Assembly (NCBI RefSeq): GCF_020535565.1
Contig: NZ_CP084758.1
Coordinates: forward strand, 4,291,001-4,355,000
DNA from: Shinella sp. XGS7
GTDB taxonomy: Bacteria > Pseudomonadota > Gammaproteobacteria > Burkholderiales > Burkholderiaceae_C
Direction: 5' to 3'
Length of the DNA stretch: 64,000 bases
In this document: piece by piece, positions 46,701-55,017 of the stretch
How positions within the stretch are numbered: the first letter of the stretch is position 1
Layout: each line of letters starts with the position of its first letter
Translations under genes and position numbers: made by a program
Notes under the pieces: generated by a model
Database searches by the model: none
Seen by the model: the letters and a program-made list of their open reading frames with translations, nothing else
Told to the model about the DNA's origin: nothing

Positions 46701-47225
46701 TCAGCCGCGCCCCGCCTCCAGCCGGGCCAGGGCCTGTGCCGCGGCCTCCAGCTCCCACTCGCTGAAGACCTGCAGACCGGCCTCGCGCAGCAGGGCCGCG
46801 GTCACGCCAGCGCCGGGCAGCCGCTGGCCGGCAAAGTGCCCGTCGTAGACCCGGGCGCTGCCGCAGGAGGGGCTGTCCTCCTTGAGCACGGCCAGGCGCA
46901 GGCCTTGAGCGCGTGCCAGGGCCAGGGCCTGCTGTGCACCGGCCACAAAGGCGGCCGTGACTTCGGCGCCCTCTCGGTCCAGCACCCGGGCCAGGCCGCG
47001 CAGCACGGCCTGGCCGGACTGGCCGGGCTCGATCTCGGCCGGCGGGCGCGGCGTGGGCAGGCCGCCCGCCACCTCGGGGCAGAAGGCCACGAGCCGCCCC
47101 TCGGCCTGCCAACGCTGCAGCAGCGCGGCCTCGCAGGCGGCGCCGCGGCCGTGGTAGCGCACCGGCGCGCCCAGCAGGCAGGCGCTCACCAGCAGGCGCT
47201 CGCGCGGCGGAGGGGCCGCACTCAT
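46701..47225 (-). CDS. DUF523-family protein
   Basis: A 174-residue protein of the DUF523 (YbbK-like) family. Conserved motifs are VSACLLGAPVRYHG near residues 13-26, FCPEVAGGLPTPRPPAEI near 48-65 and LKEDSPSCGSARVYDG near 113-128, all with conserved cysteines. No function is established; the cysteines suggest metal binding or redox chemistry. Its start overlaps the mscS stop by four bases, so it is the last gene of thioredoxin-mscS-DUF523. Confidence 0.85.
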   Translation of the reverse strand: MSAAPPPRERLLVSACLLGAPVRYHGRGAACEAALLQRWQAEGRLVAFCPEVAGGLPTPRPPAEIEPGQSGQAVLRGLARVLDREGAEVTAAFVAGAQQALALARAQGLRLAVLKEDSPSCGSARVYDGHFAGQRLPGAGVTAALLREAGLQVFSEWELEAAAQALARLEAGRG

Positions 47226-48307
47226 GGCAAAGGCCCCGCCAGCACGCTGCTGCTCGCGCCGGTGGGCGTGGGCGGCGCCTCGGCCCGCACCCGCGGCAGC
47301 GAGGCCGGGTACTCGCGCTGGATGAAGTCGATCAGGCGCTCGCGCAAGAGGCAGCGCAGCTCGAAGGCCTTGCCCGAGTCGGCCGCGCTCACCAGGATGC
47401 GCAGCTGCTTGGCGCGGTCGCTGGCCTCGGTCACCTGCACCACGCAGACCCGGCCGTCCCAGAGCTCGGGAGCGGCCTCGCACAGGCGCCGCGCCTCCTG
47501 GCGCAGCGGCTCCACCGGCAGGGTGTAGTCCACCCAGAGCATCACCGTGCCCAGGATCTCGGCGCTGCGCCGGGTCCAGTTCTGGAAGGGATGCTCGATG
47601 AACCACTGCAGCGGGATGATGAGGCGGCGCTCATCCCAGATCTTCAGCACCACATAGGTGGCGGTGATCTCCTCCACGCGGCCCCATTCGCCTTCGATGA
47701 TCAGCACATCGTCGATGCGCAGGGGCTGGGCCAGCGCGATCTGCAGGCCGGCCAGCAGATTGCTGAAGACCGAGCGCGCCGCGATACCGATCACCAGACC
47801 CGCCACGCCCGCCGAGGCCAGCAGGCTCGCGCCCAGCTGGCGCGCCTTGGGGAAGGTCATCAGGATGAAGGCCAGGCCTGCGATCAGCACCACGGTGGAG
47901 GCGGTGCGGGCCAGCACCCGGGCCTGGGTGTGGATGCGGCGGGCCTGGAGATTGTCGGCCACGTCGGCAGGATGGCGGGCGATCACGCCCTCGGCCAGGC
48001 CGCGCACCGCGGCCATGGCGGTCCAGGTGAGCGCGGTGATCAGCAGCACGCCGCTGAGATGCTGCACACCGGCGATGCCGGGCATCTCCTCGGGCACGCC
48101 CTGCCAGCCCAGGGTCAGGGCCAGCAAGGGCAGGGCATAGCGGCTGGGGCGCTCGCAGCGCGCGAGCACGGCGCTGAGCAGGGACGAGAAACTCACCAGG
48201 CGGCGCAGCAGCGAAACCAGCAGGCGATGCCCCAGCAGGGCCGCCAGCACTACGAGCAGGGCCACGCCCGCCAGGCGCAGCCAGAGATGCAGGCTCAGAT
48301 CCTCCAT
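47222..48307 (-). CDS. MscS-family mechanosensitive channel
   Basis: A 361-residue mechanosensitive ion channel homologue. About four N-terminal hydrophobic helices come first. The pore helix follows (AGLVIGIAARSVFSNLLAGLQIALAQPLRIDDVLI, key pattern ASAGVAGLVIGIAA-SVFSNLLAG near residues 160-185), then the beta domain EGEWGRVEEITATYVVLKIWDERRLIIP and a cytoplasmic alpha/beta domain. It probably opens under hypo-osmotic stress. It sits between a small thioredoxin gene and DUF523 on one strand. Confidence 0.92.
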   Translation of the reverse strand: MEDLSLHLWLRLAGVALLVVLAALLGHRLLVSLLRRLVSFSSLLSAVLARCERPSRYALPLLALTLGWQGVPEEMPGIAGVQHLSGVLLITALTWTAMAAVRGLAEGVIARHPADVADNLQARRIHTQARVLARTASTVVLIAGLAFILMTFPKARQLGASLLASAGVAGLVIGIAARSVFSNLLAGLQIALAQPLRIDDVLIIEGEWGRVEEITATYVVLKIWDERRLIIPLQWFIEHPFQNWTRRSAEILGTVMLWVDYTLPVEPLRQEARRLCEAAPELWDGRVCVVQVTEASDRAKQLRILVSAADSGKAFELRCLLRERLIDFIQREYPASLPRVRAEAPPTPTGASSSVLAGPLP

Positions 48308-48321
48308 GCGGACTCGCCCCC

Positions 48322-48666
48322 TCAGCCCGGCGCCTGCGGCAGCTGCCGCAGCAGATCCAGGACCTCGGCCGTCTCACGCGGCCGCACCACACGCCCCAGG
48401 ACCTGCCCGTCCTGCAGCAGCACCAGGGTGGGCCAGAGCTTGACCGCAAAGCTGCGGCCCAGGGGGCGCCCCGGGCCATCCTCGATCTTGAGGCGCGGTA
48501 GGTCGGGGTAGGCGACCAGGGCTTCAGCGATGGGCGCCTGGGCCGCCTGGCAGTGACTGCACCAGTCGGTGCCGAACTCCAGCAGCAGCGGGCCGGGCCG
48601 GACGTCGATGTCGGCGCGGCTCGGCGCCTGGGTGGCATAGGCCGGGATCGGGGTGGCAGAGCTCAT
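48322..48666 (-). CDS. Small cytoplasmic thioredoxin-like protein
   Basis: A 114-residue thioredoxin fold with active site WCSHC near residues 35-39, not the canonical WCGPC. LWPTLVLL near 75 provides the cis-proline loop. It has no signal peptide when started at ATG 48666 (MSSATPI); a longer start adds nine residues without a signal. The serine/histidine between the cysteines should make it more oxidising than thioredoxin. First gene ahead of mscS. Confidence 0.87.
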   Translation of the reverse strand: MSSATPIPAYATQAPSRADIDVRPGPLLLEFGTDWCSHCQAAQAPIAEALVAYPDLPRLKIEDGPGRPLGRSFAVKLWPTLVLLQDGQVLGRVVRPRETAEVLDLLRQLPQAPG

Positions 48667-48901
48667 CGGTGAAGATTCCTGGCTGAGGCACAAGCCGCCA
48701 CCTTAAGGCATGCAAGCGCCCAGAGGCTGGATCAAGAGCTCTTCGCCCGCCGGCGGTGCGCAGAGCGCGCCATCGCGGGCGCCCGGCCCCACCCCGCGCT
48801 TGCGGGGGCCACCGGGCGACCTCTTCAGCGGATCTTCAGCTGGGCCTGGAGACTGGCAGGCAGTCCTCTCTTCACAAACCTCAAGCGATCGAGACCTCAT
48901 C

Positions 48902-49702
48902 ATGAAGACGAAAGCACTTGCCGGCGCCCTGCTCACCTTGCTGCTGGGCGCCCTGCAGCCCGCGGCGCGGGCCGATACCGTCAGCTACCAGTTTGCCGGA
49001 CGCTATTTCGGCGCCGCGGGCACGGCCCAGGACTTCACGGGCAGCTTCAGCATCAGCGATCCGGTGGCGGCTTCCCGCCCCTTCGAAGCCCCCGATCCAT
49101 CCTGGTATGCCGCCAGCACCTGGGTGGGCAGTTCCAGTTTCTTCAGCGGCGCCGGCGATCTGGTGGTGGACTTCGCCAGCGGCACCCGGCTGAGCTCCAG
49201 CACCCTGGCCATCGTGGTGAACAACACCAGTTTCCAGGGCTCCGGCGCCCCCTACCCCCAGGGCCTCTCGGTGCAGCTCTATGCCCAGGACCTGACGGTG
49301 CAGGCCCCCACCGGCAAGGTCTGCGCCACACCCACGGGCGCCTGCGGTGAGGACGACGACCCACTCTACCGCGACGCCAACCAGGCCCGGCTGATGCTCA
49401 CCGACGGGGTCTATCTGGCCTTCTACGGCGCGCCCCAGGCCAGCTACACCGCCGGCGTGCCCCTGCTGACCGACTACTTCGGCCCCAGCACCTCGGGCCT
49501 GGGCCTGCGCAGCGGCCCCAGCACCCAGTTGGTCGGACTCTCGGCCCTCAGTGCCACGGTGACGGCCAGCCCTTTGCAGCCTGATCCTGTGTCCGCTGTG
49601 CCCGAGCCCAGCAGCGCCGCCCTGCTGATGGCCGGCGGCCTGGCCCTGCTGCTGGGAGCACGGGGCAAGCAGCGGCGATTGCGCGGCGCCGAACGCGCTT
49701 GA
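48902..49702 (+). CDS. PEP-CTERM sorting-domain protein
   Basis: A 266-residue secreted protein. The signal peptide (KTKALAGALLTLLLGALQPAARA) leads into a beta-rich body that resembles surface-exposed matrix proteins (SYQFAGRYFGAAGTAQDFTGSFSI). The C-terminus is a canonical PEP-CTERM signal: VPEPSSAALLMAGGLALLLGARGKQRR. Exosortase processing is expected, but no exosortase is in the window. ATG 48902 is used. Codon use is host-like, unlike the other PEP-CTERM gene. About 235 bp upstream contain GC-rich hairpins but no gene. Confidence 0.85.
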   Translation: MKTKALAGALLTLLLGALQPAARADTVSYQFAGRYFGAAGTAQDFTGSFSISDPVAASRPFEAPDPSWYAASTWVGSSSFFSGAGDLVVDFASGTRLSSSTLAIVVNNTSFQGSGAPYPQGLSVQLYAQDLTVQAPTGKVCATPTGACGEDDDPLYRDANQARLMLTDGVYLAFYGAPQASYTAGVPLLTDYFGPSTSGLGLRSGPSTQLVGLSALSATVTASPLQPDPVSAVPEPSSAALLMAGGLALLLGARGKQRRLRGAERA

Positions 49703-49730
49703 ATGCCGGGCCATGCGGGCCCGGAAAACA

Positions 49731-49762
49731 AAAAAGGACCGGGCTTGCGCCTGGTCCTTTTT
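49731..49762. terminator. Bidirectional terminator after the PEP-CTERM gene
   Basis: AAAAAGGACCGGGC-TTGC-GCCTGGTCCTTTTT forms a 14-position stem with one mismatch, flanked by A and T runs. It can stop the PEP-CTERM transcript on + and the tRNA-Lys transcript on -. Confidence 0.88.
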
Positions 49763-49778
49763 GATGTCCAAGATAACT

Positions 49779-49854
49779 TGGTGGGCCCTGTAGGATTCGA
49801 ACCTACGACCAACGGATTAAGAGTCCGCTGCTCTACCAACTGAGCTAAGAGCCC
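49779..49854 (-). tRNA. tRNA-Lys (anticodon CTT)
   Basis: A 76-nt tRNA with encoded CCA. GGGCTCT/AGGGCCC acceptor (one G-U pair), D arm AGCTCAGTTGGTAGAGC, anticodon loop ACTCTTAAT with CTT, T arm GTAGG-TTCGAAT-CCTAC. Last of three co-directional tRNA-Lys genes. Confidence 0.97.
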
Positions 49855-49881
49855 TGAAATCTGTGCTGCCTTGTGTTGTCG

Positions 49882-49899
49882 TATCCCGAAATCGGGATA
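49882..49899. other. Hairpin between the two tRNA-Lys(CTT) genes
   Basis: TATCCCG-AAAT-CGGGATA is a perfect 7-bp stem in the short spacer between tRNA genes. It may be a processing or termination signal. Confidence 0.5.
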
Positions 49900-49901
49900 T
49901 T

Positions 49902-49977
49902 TGGTGGGCCCTGTAGGATTCGAACCTACGACCAACGGATTAAGAGTCCGCTGCTCTACCAACTGAGCTAAGAGCCC
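49902..49977 (-). tRNA. tRNA-Lys (anticodon CTT), second copy
   Basis: A 76-nt tRNA with encoded CCA, apparently identical in sequence to the copy at 49779-49854 (same acceptor, CTT anticodon and T arm). A tandem duplication. Confidence 0.97.
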
Positions 49978-50041
49978 CCGAACCTGACAACATCTGCCGG
50001 CCGAAACCGACAGCGAAGCATCGAAAACAGTACCAGTGAAC

Positions 50042-50117
50042 TGGTGGGTTGTGCAGGATTCGAACCTGCGACCAACGGATTAAAAGTCCGCTGCTCTACC
50101 GACTGAGCTAACAACCC
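50042..50117 (-). tRNA. tRNA-Lys (anticodon TTT)
   Basis: A 76-nt tRNA with encoded CCA. Acceptor GGGTTGT/ACAACCC, D arm AGCTCAGTCGGTAGAGC, anticodon TTT in ACTTTTAAT, T arm GCAGG-TTCGAAT-CCTGC. First gene of the three-tRNA-Lys array. Confidence 0.97.
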
Positions 50118-50172
50118 TTGTTTGTTTTCTTGCTCTTCAGCAGAGCCTCACATTATAGGAGTGAAAAAACAT

Positions 50173-50982
50173 TCAACGCAAGGGCTTGTGAAGAAAATCT
50201 TTCAAAAGTTCTGCGGCGGCCGCCATGCCGAAGCTGGCGGTCACGGTGACGCTGGATCCGTAGCCGTGGCAGTTGAGGCTGCCGCCCACGCCAGCACCCT
50301 CCCCCAGATCGCAACCGGCCTCGCTCGGGCGCAACACCGGCTCGCGCGAAAACACGCAGGACACGCCCATCTTCTCGCCCGTGCCGCGCGGCGCGGCGTG
50401 GAATTTGCGCAGGCGCTGGCGCAGCGAGGCCAGCAGCGGGTCGTGCGTGACCCGGCCCAGATCCTCCACCTGCAGCAGATGCGGTGCACGCTTGCCGCCG
50501 GCCGCGCCCACGCTCACAAAGGGCAGGCCGCGCTCGCGCGCCCAGGCGGCCAGGGCGGCCTTGGCGCGCACCTGGTCGCAGGCATCGATCAGACCGTCCA
50601 GGGCGGGCTCGCCGGGGCCCAGCAGGGCCGGCCAGTTCTGCTCGTCCACAAAGTCCTCGATGCTGTGCACCGTGCAGCCCGGGTGGATGTCGGCAATGCG
50701 CTGGCGCAGGGCTTCGGCCTTGGCCATGCCCACCGTGGCGCCCAGGGCCTGCACCTGGCGGTTGATATTGGACTCGGCCACATGGTCCAGATCGATCAGG
50801 GTGAGCGAGGCCACGCCCGAGCGGGCCAGGGCCTCGACGGCCCAGGAGCCCACGCCGCCCAGGCCCACCACGGCAAAGCGCGCACCGCGCAGGCGCGCAT
50901 AGTCCGCGTCGCCATAAAGCCGGCGCAGGCCGCCGAAACGGCGCTCCAGATCGGCTTCGTTCAGCTCAGGAGTCGCGCTCAT
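50173..50982 (-). CDS. tcdA: tRNA threonylcarbamoyladenosine dehydratase
   Basis: TcdA (CsdL) cyclises the t6A modification at position 37 of ANN-decoding tRNAs, using ATP; these include the tRNA-Lys species encoded next door. The 269-residue E1-like protein begins ELNEADLERRFGGLRRLYG and has the nucleotide fold VVGLGGVGSWAVEALARSG near residues 38-56, DLDHVAESNINRQ near 65, and the C-terminal SVTVTASFGMAAA membrane-associated helix. ATG 50982 overlaps the stop of the YeeE/YedE gene by four bases. Confidence 0.92.
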   Translation of the reverse strand: MSATPELNEADLERRFGGLRRLYGDADYARLRGARFAVVGLGGVGSWAVEALARSGVASLTLIDLDHVAESNINRQVQALGATVGMAKAEALRQRIADIHPGCTVHSIEDFVDEQNWPALLGPGEPALDGLIDACDQVRAKAALAAWARERGLPFVSVGAAGGKRAPHLLQVEDLGRVTHDPLLASLRQRLRKFHAAPRGTGEKMGVSCVFSREPVLRPSEAGCDLGEGAGVGGSLNCHGYGSSVTVTASFGMAAAAELLKDFLHKPLR

Positions 50983-52100
50983 CAGGCCATGCGCTCCAGG
51001 CGCCACATCTGGTAGCGCAGGGCCAGCACCGCGCCGGCCACGATGGCGGCCAGGGCGATCACGCTGCCCACGCTGAGTGTGGACACGCCCGAGAGGCCCT
51101 GGCCCACGGTGCAGCCCATGGCCACCACGCCGCCCACGCCCATCAGCACCGCGCCCACCAGATGATTGGCCGTGTCTTCCACGCCGCGGAAGGCCTCCCA
51201 GCGGAAGCTGCGCGTGGCCAGGGCACAGGCGGCCGAACCGGCGATCACGCCCAGCACGGCCACCACGCCCAGGGTCAGCACCTTGCTCTTGTCGCTGAAG
51301 AACATCAGCCAGTCCAGGGTGCCGGCAAAGGGGGCCACAAAGCTCAGGGCCTCCATGCGCTGGGGCGCGCTGCCGCCCAGAAAGCTTTCTTCCAGGGTTT
51401 CGGGATGCTCGGCCACATGGCCCAGCACGCCCGACACCCACCAGATGCCCACGATCACCAGGCCGCTGCCCAGGCCGCCGGCCAGCACCTCGCCGCGCCG
51501 CCCCTCGGCGCGCGCCAGCACCCAGGCCAGCAAGGCGCCACCCAGCAGCAGGCCCAGCAGCAGGGCCAGCTGGCGCGGGCTCTGGCCCAGGGCGCCGGCC
51601 AGCAGCGAAGGCAGGTCCTGGCCCGTGGGCAGGGTCAGCGCCACCGCATCCACCGTGTTCACGCGGGCCACGGCCGTGATGCCGCGCAGGGTGGCGAAGG
51701 CGGCCACGCCCATCACCACAAAGACCACCAGGGACTTGAGATTGCCCGCACCGATGCGCACCAGGGTCTTGTTGCCGCAGCCCGAGGCCAGCACCATGCC
51801 GAAGCCGAACATCAGGCCACCCACCAGATAGGACAGCCACAGCAGGCGCGGCGCGGCATAGATGCTCTTGCCCGCCTCCACCCAGCCCAGATAGACCATG
51901 GTGTTGAAGCCCAGCACCGCCACGGCGATGGCCAGCACCCACATGCGCATGCGCGCCCAGTCGCCCATGTTCACGATGTCGGCAATCGCGCCCATGGTGC
52001 AGAAATGCGTGCGCTGGGCCAGAGCCCCGAAGACGAAGGCCAGGGCGAAGCCTGACCACAGCACCTGCTGGGTCAGGCCGTTGATGTCGATCTCTTGCAT
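50982..52100 (-). CDS. YeeE/YedE-family membrane transporter
   Basis: A 372-residue membrane protein of the YeeE/YedE (TsuA-like) family with about ten helices. Conserved cysteine motifs are QRTHFCTMGAIAD near residues 30-42, LASGCGNKTLVRIGAGNLKS near 105-124 and AMGCTVGQGLSG near 335. In characterised TsuA such cysteines relay thiosulfate; a subgroup (YedE/FdhT) is associated with selenium metabolism. Start ATG 52100 (MQEIDING). It is coupled to tcdA. Whether it carries thiosulfate, selenium or another sulfur species is unresolved. Confidence 0.87.
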   Translation of the reverse strand: MQEIDINGLTQQVLWSGFALAFVFGALAQRTHFCTMGAIADIVNMGDWARMRMWVLAIAVAVLGFNTMVYLGWVEAGKSIYAAPRLLWLSYLVGGLMFGFGMVLASGCGNKTLVRIGAGNLKSLVVFVVMGVAAFATLRGITAVARVNTVDAVALTLPTGQDLPSLLAGALGQSPRQLALLLGLLLGGALLAWVLARAEGRRGEVLAGGLGSGLVIVGIWWVSGVLGHVAEHPETLEESFLGGSAPQRMEALSFVAPFAGTLDWLMFFSDKSKVLTLGVVAVLGVIAGSAACALATRSFRWEAFRGVEDTANHLVGAVLMGVGGVVAMGCTVGQGLSGVSTLSVGSVIALAAIVAGAVLALRYQMWRLERMA

Positions 52101-52146
52101 GGGGCGCGATTCTAGGCGGGGCCCCGTGCGGCGCGGCGCGGCCAGC

Positions 52147-52182
52147 AAAAAGCCCCGGGCCGCGCGAACGCGGCACCGGGGC
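52147..52182 (-). terminator. Rho-independent terminator of the tol-pal segment
   Basis: Read on the minus strand, GCCCCGG-T-GCCGCG...CGCGGC-CCGGGGC forms a long stem with one bulge, followed by TTTTT. It lies 24 bp after the cpoB stop. Confidence 0.85.
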
Positions 52183-52205
52183 CGAAATACAGAGTGAGGC
52201 GAGGC

Positions 52206-52979
52206 TCAGCGCAGCGTGGCCAGGCGCTCCTTGGCGGCCTGGGCGGCCTCGGTGCCCGGGTAGGCCTTGATCAGGTCTTCCAGGGTGCGGCGGGCGCCCT
52301 TCACTTCCTTGAGCTCGATCTGGCAATTGGCCTGGGCCAGCAAGGCCTCAGCCGCGCGCGGATGCGCGGGATTGCCGGACACGAAGGCCTTGAAGGTGGC
52401 GATCGCTTCCTTGTAGTCGCGCTTGCCGTACAGGGCATTGCCCAGCCAGAAGCGGGTGGAGTCGGCGTAGCCGCTGGACGGATAGCGCTTCTGGAAGGCC
52501 GTCAGCGCGGCCGCGGCCTCGGCGAACTCGCCGCGGCGCACGGCGGCCATGGCGGCCTCGTACTGCGACTTCTCGTCCGGCGCGGCCATGAACTCGCGGC
52601 CATCCACCACCACCTTCTGCGGCTCCAGCGGACGCAGACGCGTTTCCAGCGACTGCGACTGGTCCGAGAGGCGGCGCTGGGTCTCCGACAGGTCGCGCGC
52701 CAGCTGCTCGTTCTGGCCGCGCAGCCGCGCGACCTCACCGCGCAGGGCCTCGATCTGGGCATTGAGATCCAGCAGGCTGCGGCGCAGCGGCGCCATCTGC
52801 TCCTGCACCTGGTCGGCGTCCTTGCGGCGCGCTTCCTCGACCTGGTTCAGGCGGGCACGCAGGTCCAGGATGGCCTTGCGGGCCTCGTCATCCTCGAACA
52901 AGGCGTGGGCCGGCAGGCTCCACAGGGAACAGGCCGCCAGCGCCAGCGCGCTCAGGCCGGATCGCAAGCCCTGCTTCAT
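52206..52979 (-). CDS. cpoB: Cell division coordinator CpoB (YbgF)
   Basis: CpoB links peptidoglycan synthesis by PBP1B to outer-membrane constriction by Tol-Pal. The 257-residue protein has a signal peptide (to HALF), an N-terminal coiled coil that trimerises (residues about 30-115, with QVEEARRKDADQVQEQM) and a C-terminal TPR domain (from about 135: YEAAMAAVRRGEFAEAAAALTAFQKRYP, ADSTRFWLGNALYGKRDYKEAIATFKAF, shown by their FWLGNALY core). It directly follows pal. Confidence 0.95.
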   Translation of the reverse strand: MKQGLRSGLSALALAACSLWSLPAHALFEDDEARKAILDLRARLNQVEEARRKDADQVQEQMAPLRRSLLDLNAQIEALRGEVARLRGQNEQLARDLSETQRRLSDQSQSLETRLRPLEPQKVVVDGREFMAAPDEKSQYEAAMAAVRRGEFAEAAAALTAFQKRYPSSGYADSTRFWLGNALYGKRDYKEAIATFKAFVSGNPAHPRAAEALLAQANCQIELKEVKGARRTLEDLIKAYPGTEAAQAAKERLATLR

Positions 52980-52980
52980 C

Positions 52981-53511
52981 TCACTTGTCCTTCAGCTCGA
53001 CGCGGCGGTTCTTGGCCCAGGCGGCTTCATCGCTGCCCTGCACGGCCGGACGCTCCTTGCCGAAGCTAACCGGCTCCACGCGCGCGGCGGGCACGCCCAG
53101 CAGGCTCAGGGACTTGGCCACGGCCTCGGCACGCTTCTGGCCCAGAGCCAGGTTGTACTCGCTGCCACCGCGCTCGTCGGTGTGACCTTCCAGGCGCAGA
53201 GCGACCTTGGTGTCCACGCTCATGCGCTTGGCGTGGGCGTCGATCACGTTCTGGAAGTCGGACTTGACCACGAAGCTGTCGAAGTCGAAGTAGACGACGC
53301 GCTTGTCGGACACGGCCTGGGCGGCTTGGGCAGCCAGGTCCACGGTCTGGACCTTGGACTCGGCCACCGGGGCGCCGCGACCGGCGTTGGGATCGGCGGC
53401 GGGGGCCGTCGGACGGGTCTCGACCGGTGCCGGCTCGTCCAGCTTGGTGGAGCTGCAGCCCACCAGGGCGGCAGCGGCCAGGGCGGAAAGCGCCAGCTTG
53501 TGCATCTTCAT
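52981..53511 (-). CDS. pal: Peptidoglycan-associated lipoprotein Pal
   Basis: A 176-residue OmpA-family lipoprotein anchoring the outer membrane to peptidoglycan. Lipobox LVGCSS near residues 15-20. After a Pro/Ala-rich linker, the OmpA domain: VYFDFDSFVVKSDF near 72, LEGHTDERGGSEYNLALGQKRAEAV near 108-132, and a final KNRRVEL. I use ATG 53511 because AGGAG lies eight bases upstream; a GTG nine bases earlier is possible. It is between tolB and cpoB, with one base separating it from cpoB. Confidence 0.97.
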   Translation of the reverse strand: MKMHKLALSALAAAALVGCSSTKLDEPAPVETRPTAPAADPNAGRGAPVAESKVQTVDLAAQAAQAVSDKRVVYFDFDSFVVKSDFQNVIDAHAKRMSVDTKVALRLEGHTDERGGSEYNLALGQKRAEAVAKSLSLLGVPAARVEPVSFGKERPAVQGSDEAAWAKNRRVELKDK

Positions 53512-53577
53512 CTCACTCACTCCTCAGGAAAAAGCCCTGTCGTTTCTGGCAGGGCGACATGGAAAAGACTCGGGTTC

Positions 53578-54888
53578 TCAGCGGCCGAAGGGGCCCCAGG
53601 TGGGTTCGCGCACATCGGCCGTGGTGGACACCAGCCTGGCCTTGATGCGGCCGTCCAGGGTGCTGGTCATCAGCACATCGCGGCCCCCGCTGCGGGTGGC
53701 GTAGACCAGCAGGCGGCCATTGGGCGCGAAGCTGGGGCTCTCGTCCTGGCTGGTATCGCTGATCTGCTGCACCGTGCCGCTGGCCAGGTCCTGCACGCAG
53801 ACCTTGAAGGCGCCCCCCTGGCGGGTCACGAAGGCCAGGGTCTTGCCGTCCGGGCTGATGGCCGGGCTGATGTTGTAGCTGCCGTTGAAGGTCACGCGCT
53901 CGGCCGAGCCGCCGCCCGCGGGCATGCGGTAGACCTGGGGACCGCCGCCCCGGTCGCTGACGAAGAAGATCTGCTGGCCGTCGGGCGAGAACACGGCCTC
54001 GGTGTCGATGGCCGAGCTCTGGGTCAGGCGGCGCAGGCCCGTGCCGTCGCGGCGGATGCTGAAGAGCTGGGAGCCGCCCTCGCGCGAAAGCGTCATCACC
54101 AGGCTCTGGCCGTCGGGCGAGAAGGCGGGCGCGCTATTGCTGCCGCGGAAATCGGCCACGGCGCGGCGGCGGCCGGTGGAGAGGTCCTGGATCCAGACCA
54201 CGGCCTTGCGGGTCTCGAAGGACACATAGGCCAGTTCCTTGCCATCGGGCGCCCAGGCCGGCGAGATGATGGGCTCGGGGCTGCCCAGGGCGATCTGGCC
54301 GCCCTCGCCGTCGGCATCGGTGATGCGCAGGCTGTAGCGGCCGCCGGCCTTGGTGACATAGGCCATGCGCGTGGCAAACACGCCGCGCTCGCCGGTGAGC
54401 TTCTGGTAGATGGTGTCGGCAATGCGGTGGGCGGCCAGGCGCACATCATCGGGCGCCACGGCATGGGCCTCGCCACCCAGATCCTGGCCCTTGACCACGT
54501 CCCAGAGCTTGTAGCGCAGGTCCACGCGACCATCGGCCAGCTTGGCGGCCGAACCGGCGGCCAGGGCATCGGCCTGGCGGGCGCGCCAGTCGGTCCAGAC
54601 CGGCTGGCTGGTCTCGTTGAGGCCGGCCGCGGCATCGATGGCGCGGAACTGGCCACTGCGCTCCAGGTCGGCCCGGATGATGGCGGCCACCGGCTGACCG
54701 GCGCTGACCTCGCTGCGGAACTCGCCAATGGCAATGGGCAGCTGCGTGCCGCCCACGCCCGAGATCTCCACCCGGAACTGGGCCAGGGCCGGCCCGGCGC
54801 CGAGGGCGGCGGCCGCGCCCAGCAGGCGGCGGCGGTTCATCGTCAGGCCGCGCGGCGCGGCGGTGCGGGAAGGCTTGTGATCGGTCAT
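53578..54888 (-). CDS. tolB: Tol-Pal system periplasmic protein TolB
   Basis: TolB is the periplasmic six-bladed beta-propeller that exchanges between Pal and TolA. The 436-residue form begins MTDHKPSRTAAPRG; an ATG at 54840 gives 420 residues starting with NRRRLLGAAAALGAGPALA, the real signal peptide (with Tat-like arginines), so that shorter start may be correct. The N-terminal domain is FRVEISGVGGTQLPIAIGEF. Propeller repeats follow: SPAWAPDGKELAYVSF, APAFSPDGQSLVMTLS, EAVFSPDGQQIFFVSD and SPAISPDGKTLAFVTR. tolQ, tolR and tolA are absent upstream; the next gene is divergent. Confidence 0.95.
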   Translation of the reverse strand: MTDHKPSRTAAPRGLTMNRRRLLGAAAALGAGPALAQFRVEISGVGGTQLPIAIGEFRSEVSAGQPVAAIIRADLERSGQFRAIDAAAGLNETSQPVWTDWRARQADALAAGSAAKLADGRVDLRYKLWDVVKGQDLGGEAHAVAPDDVRLAAHRIADTIYQKLTGERGVFATRMAYVTKAGGRYSLRITDADGEGGQIALGSPEPIISPAWAPDGKELAYVSFETRKAVVWIQDLSTGRRRAVADFRGSNSAPAFSPDGQSLVMTLSREGGSQLFSIRRDGTGLRRLTQSSAIDTEAVFSPDGQQIFFVSDRGGGPQVYRMPAGGGSAERVTFNGSYNISPAISPDGKTLAFVTRQGGAFKVCVQDLASGTVQQISDTSQDESPSFAPNGRLLVYATRSGGRDVLMTSTLDGRIKARLVSTTADVREPTWGPFGR

Positions 54889-55017
54889 GCGCTCGCTGGA
54901 CATGGGCATTGCGGGATGCCACCACGGACATTGCAACCCGTCTATTTTGCCTGAGCCTGTAACAGGCTCCGTGCGAGCCGTGGCTATCATGGCTGCAAAC
55001 CGTAACAAGAACAGATC

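Noticed and set aside
49778-49962. Open frame with a repeated VEQRTLNPLVVGSNPTGPTK peptide
   Set aside because: It is a translation of the two identical tRNA-Lys genes, a common false call, not a protein repeat.
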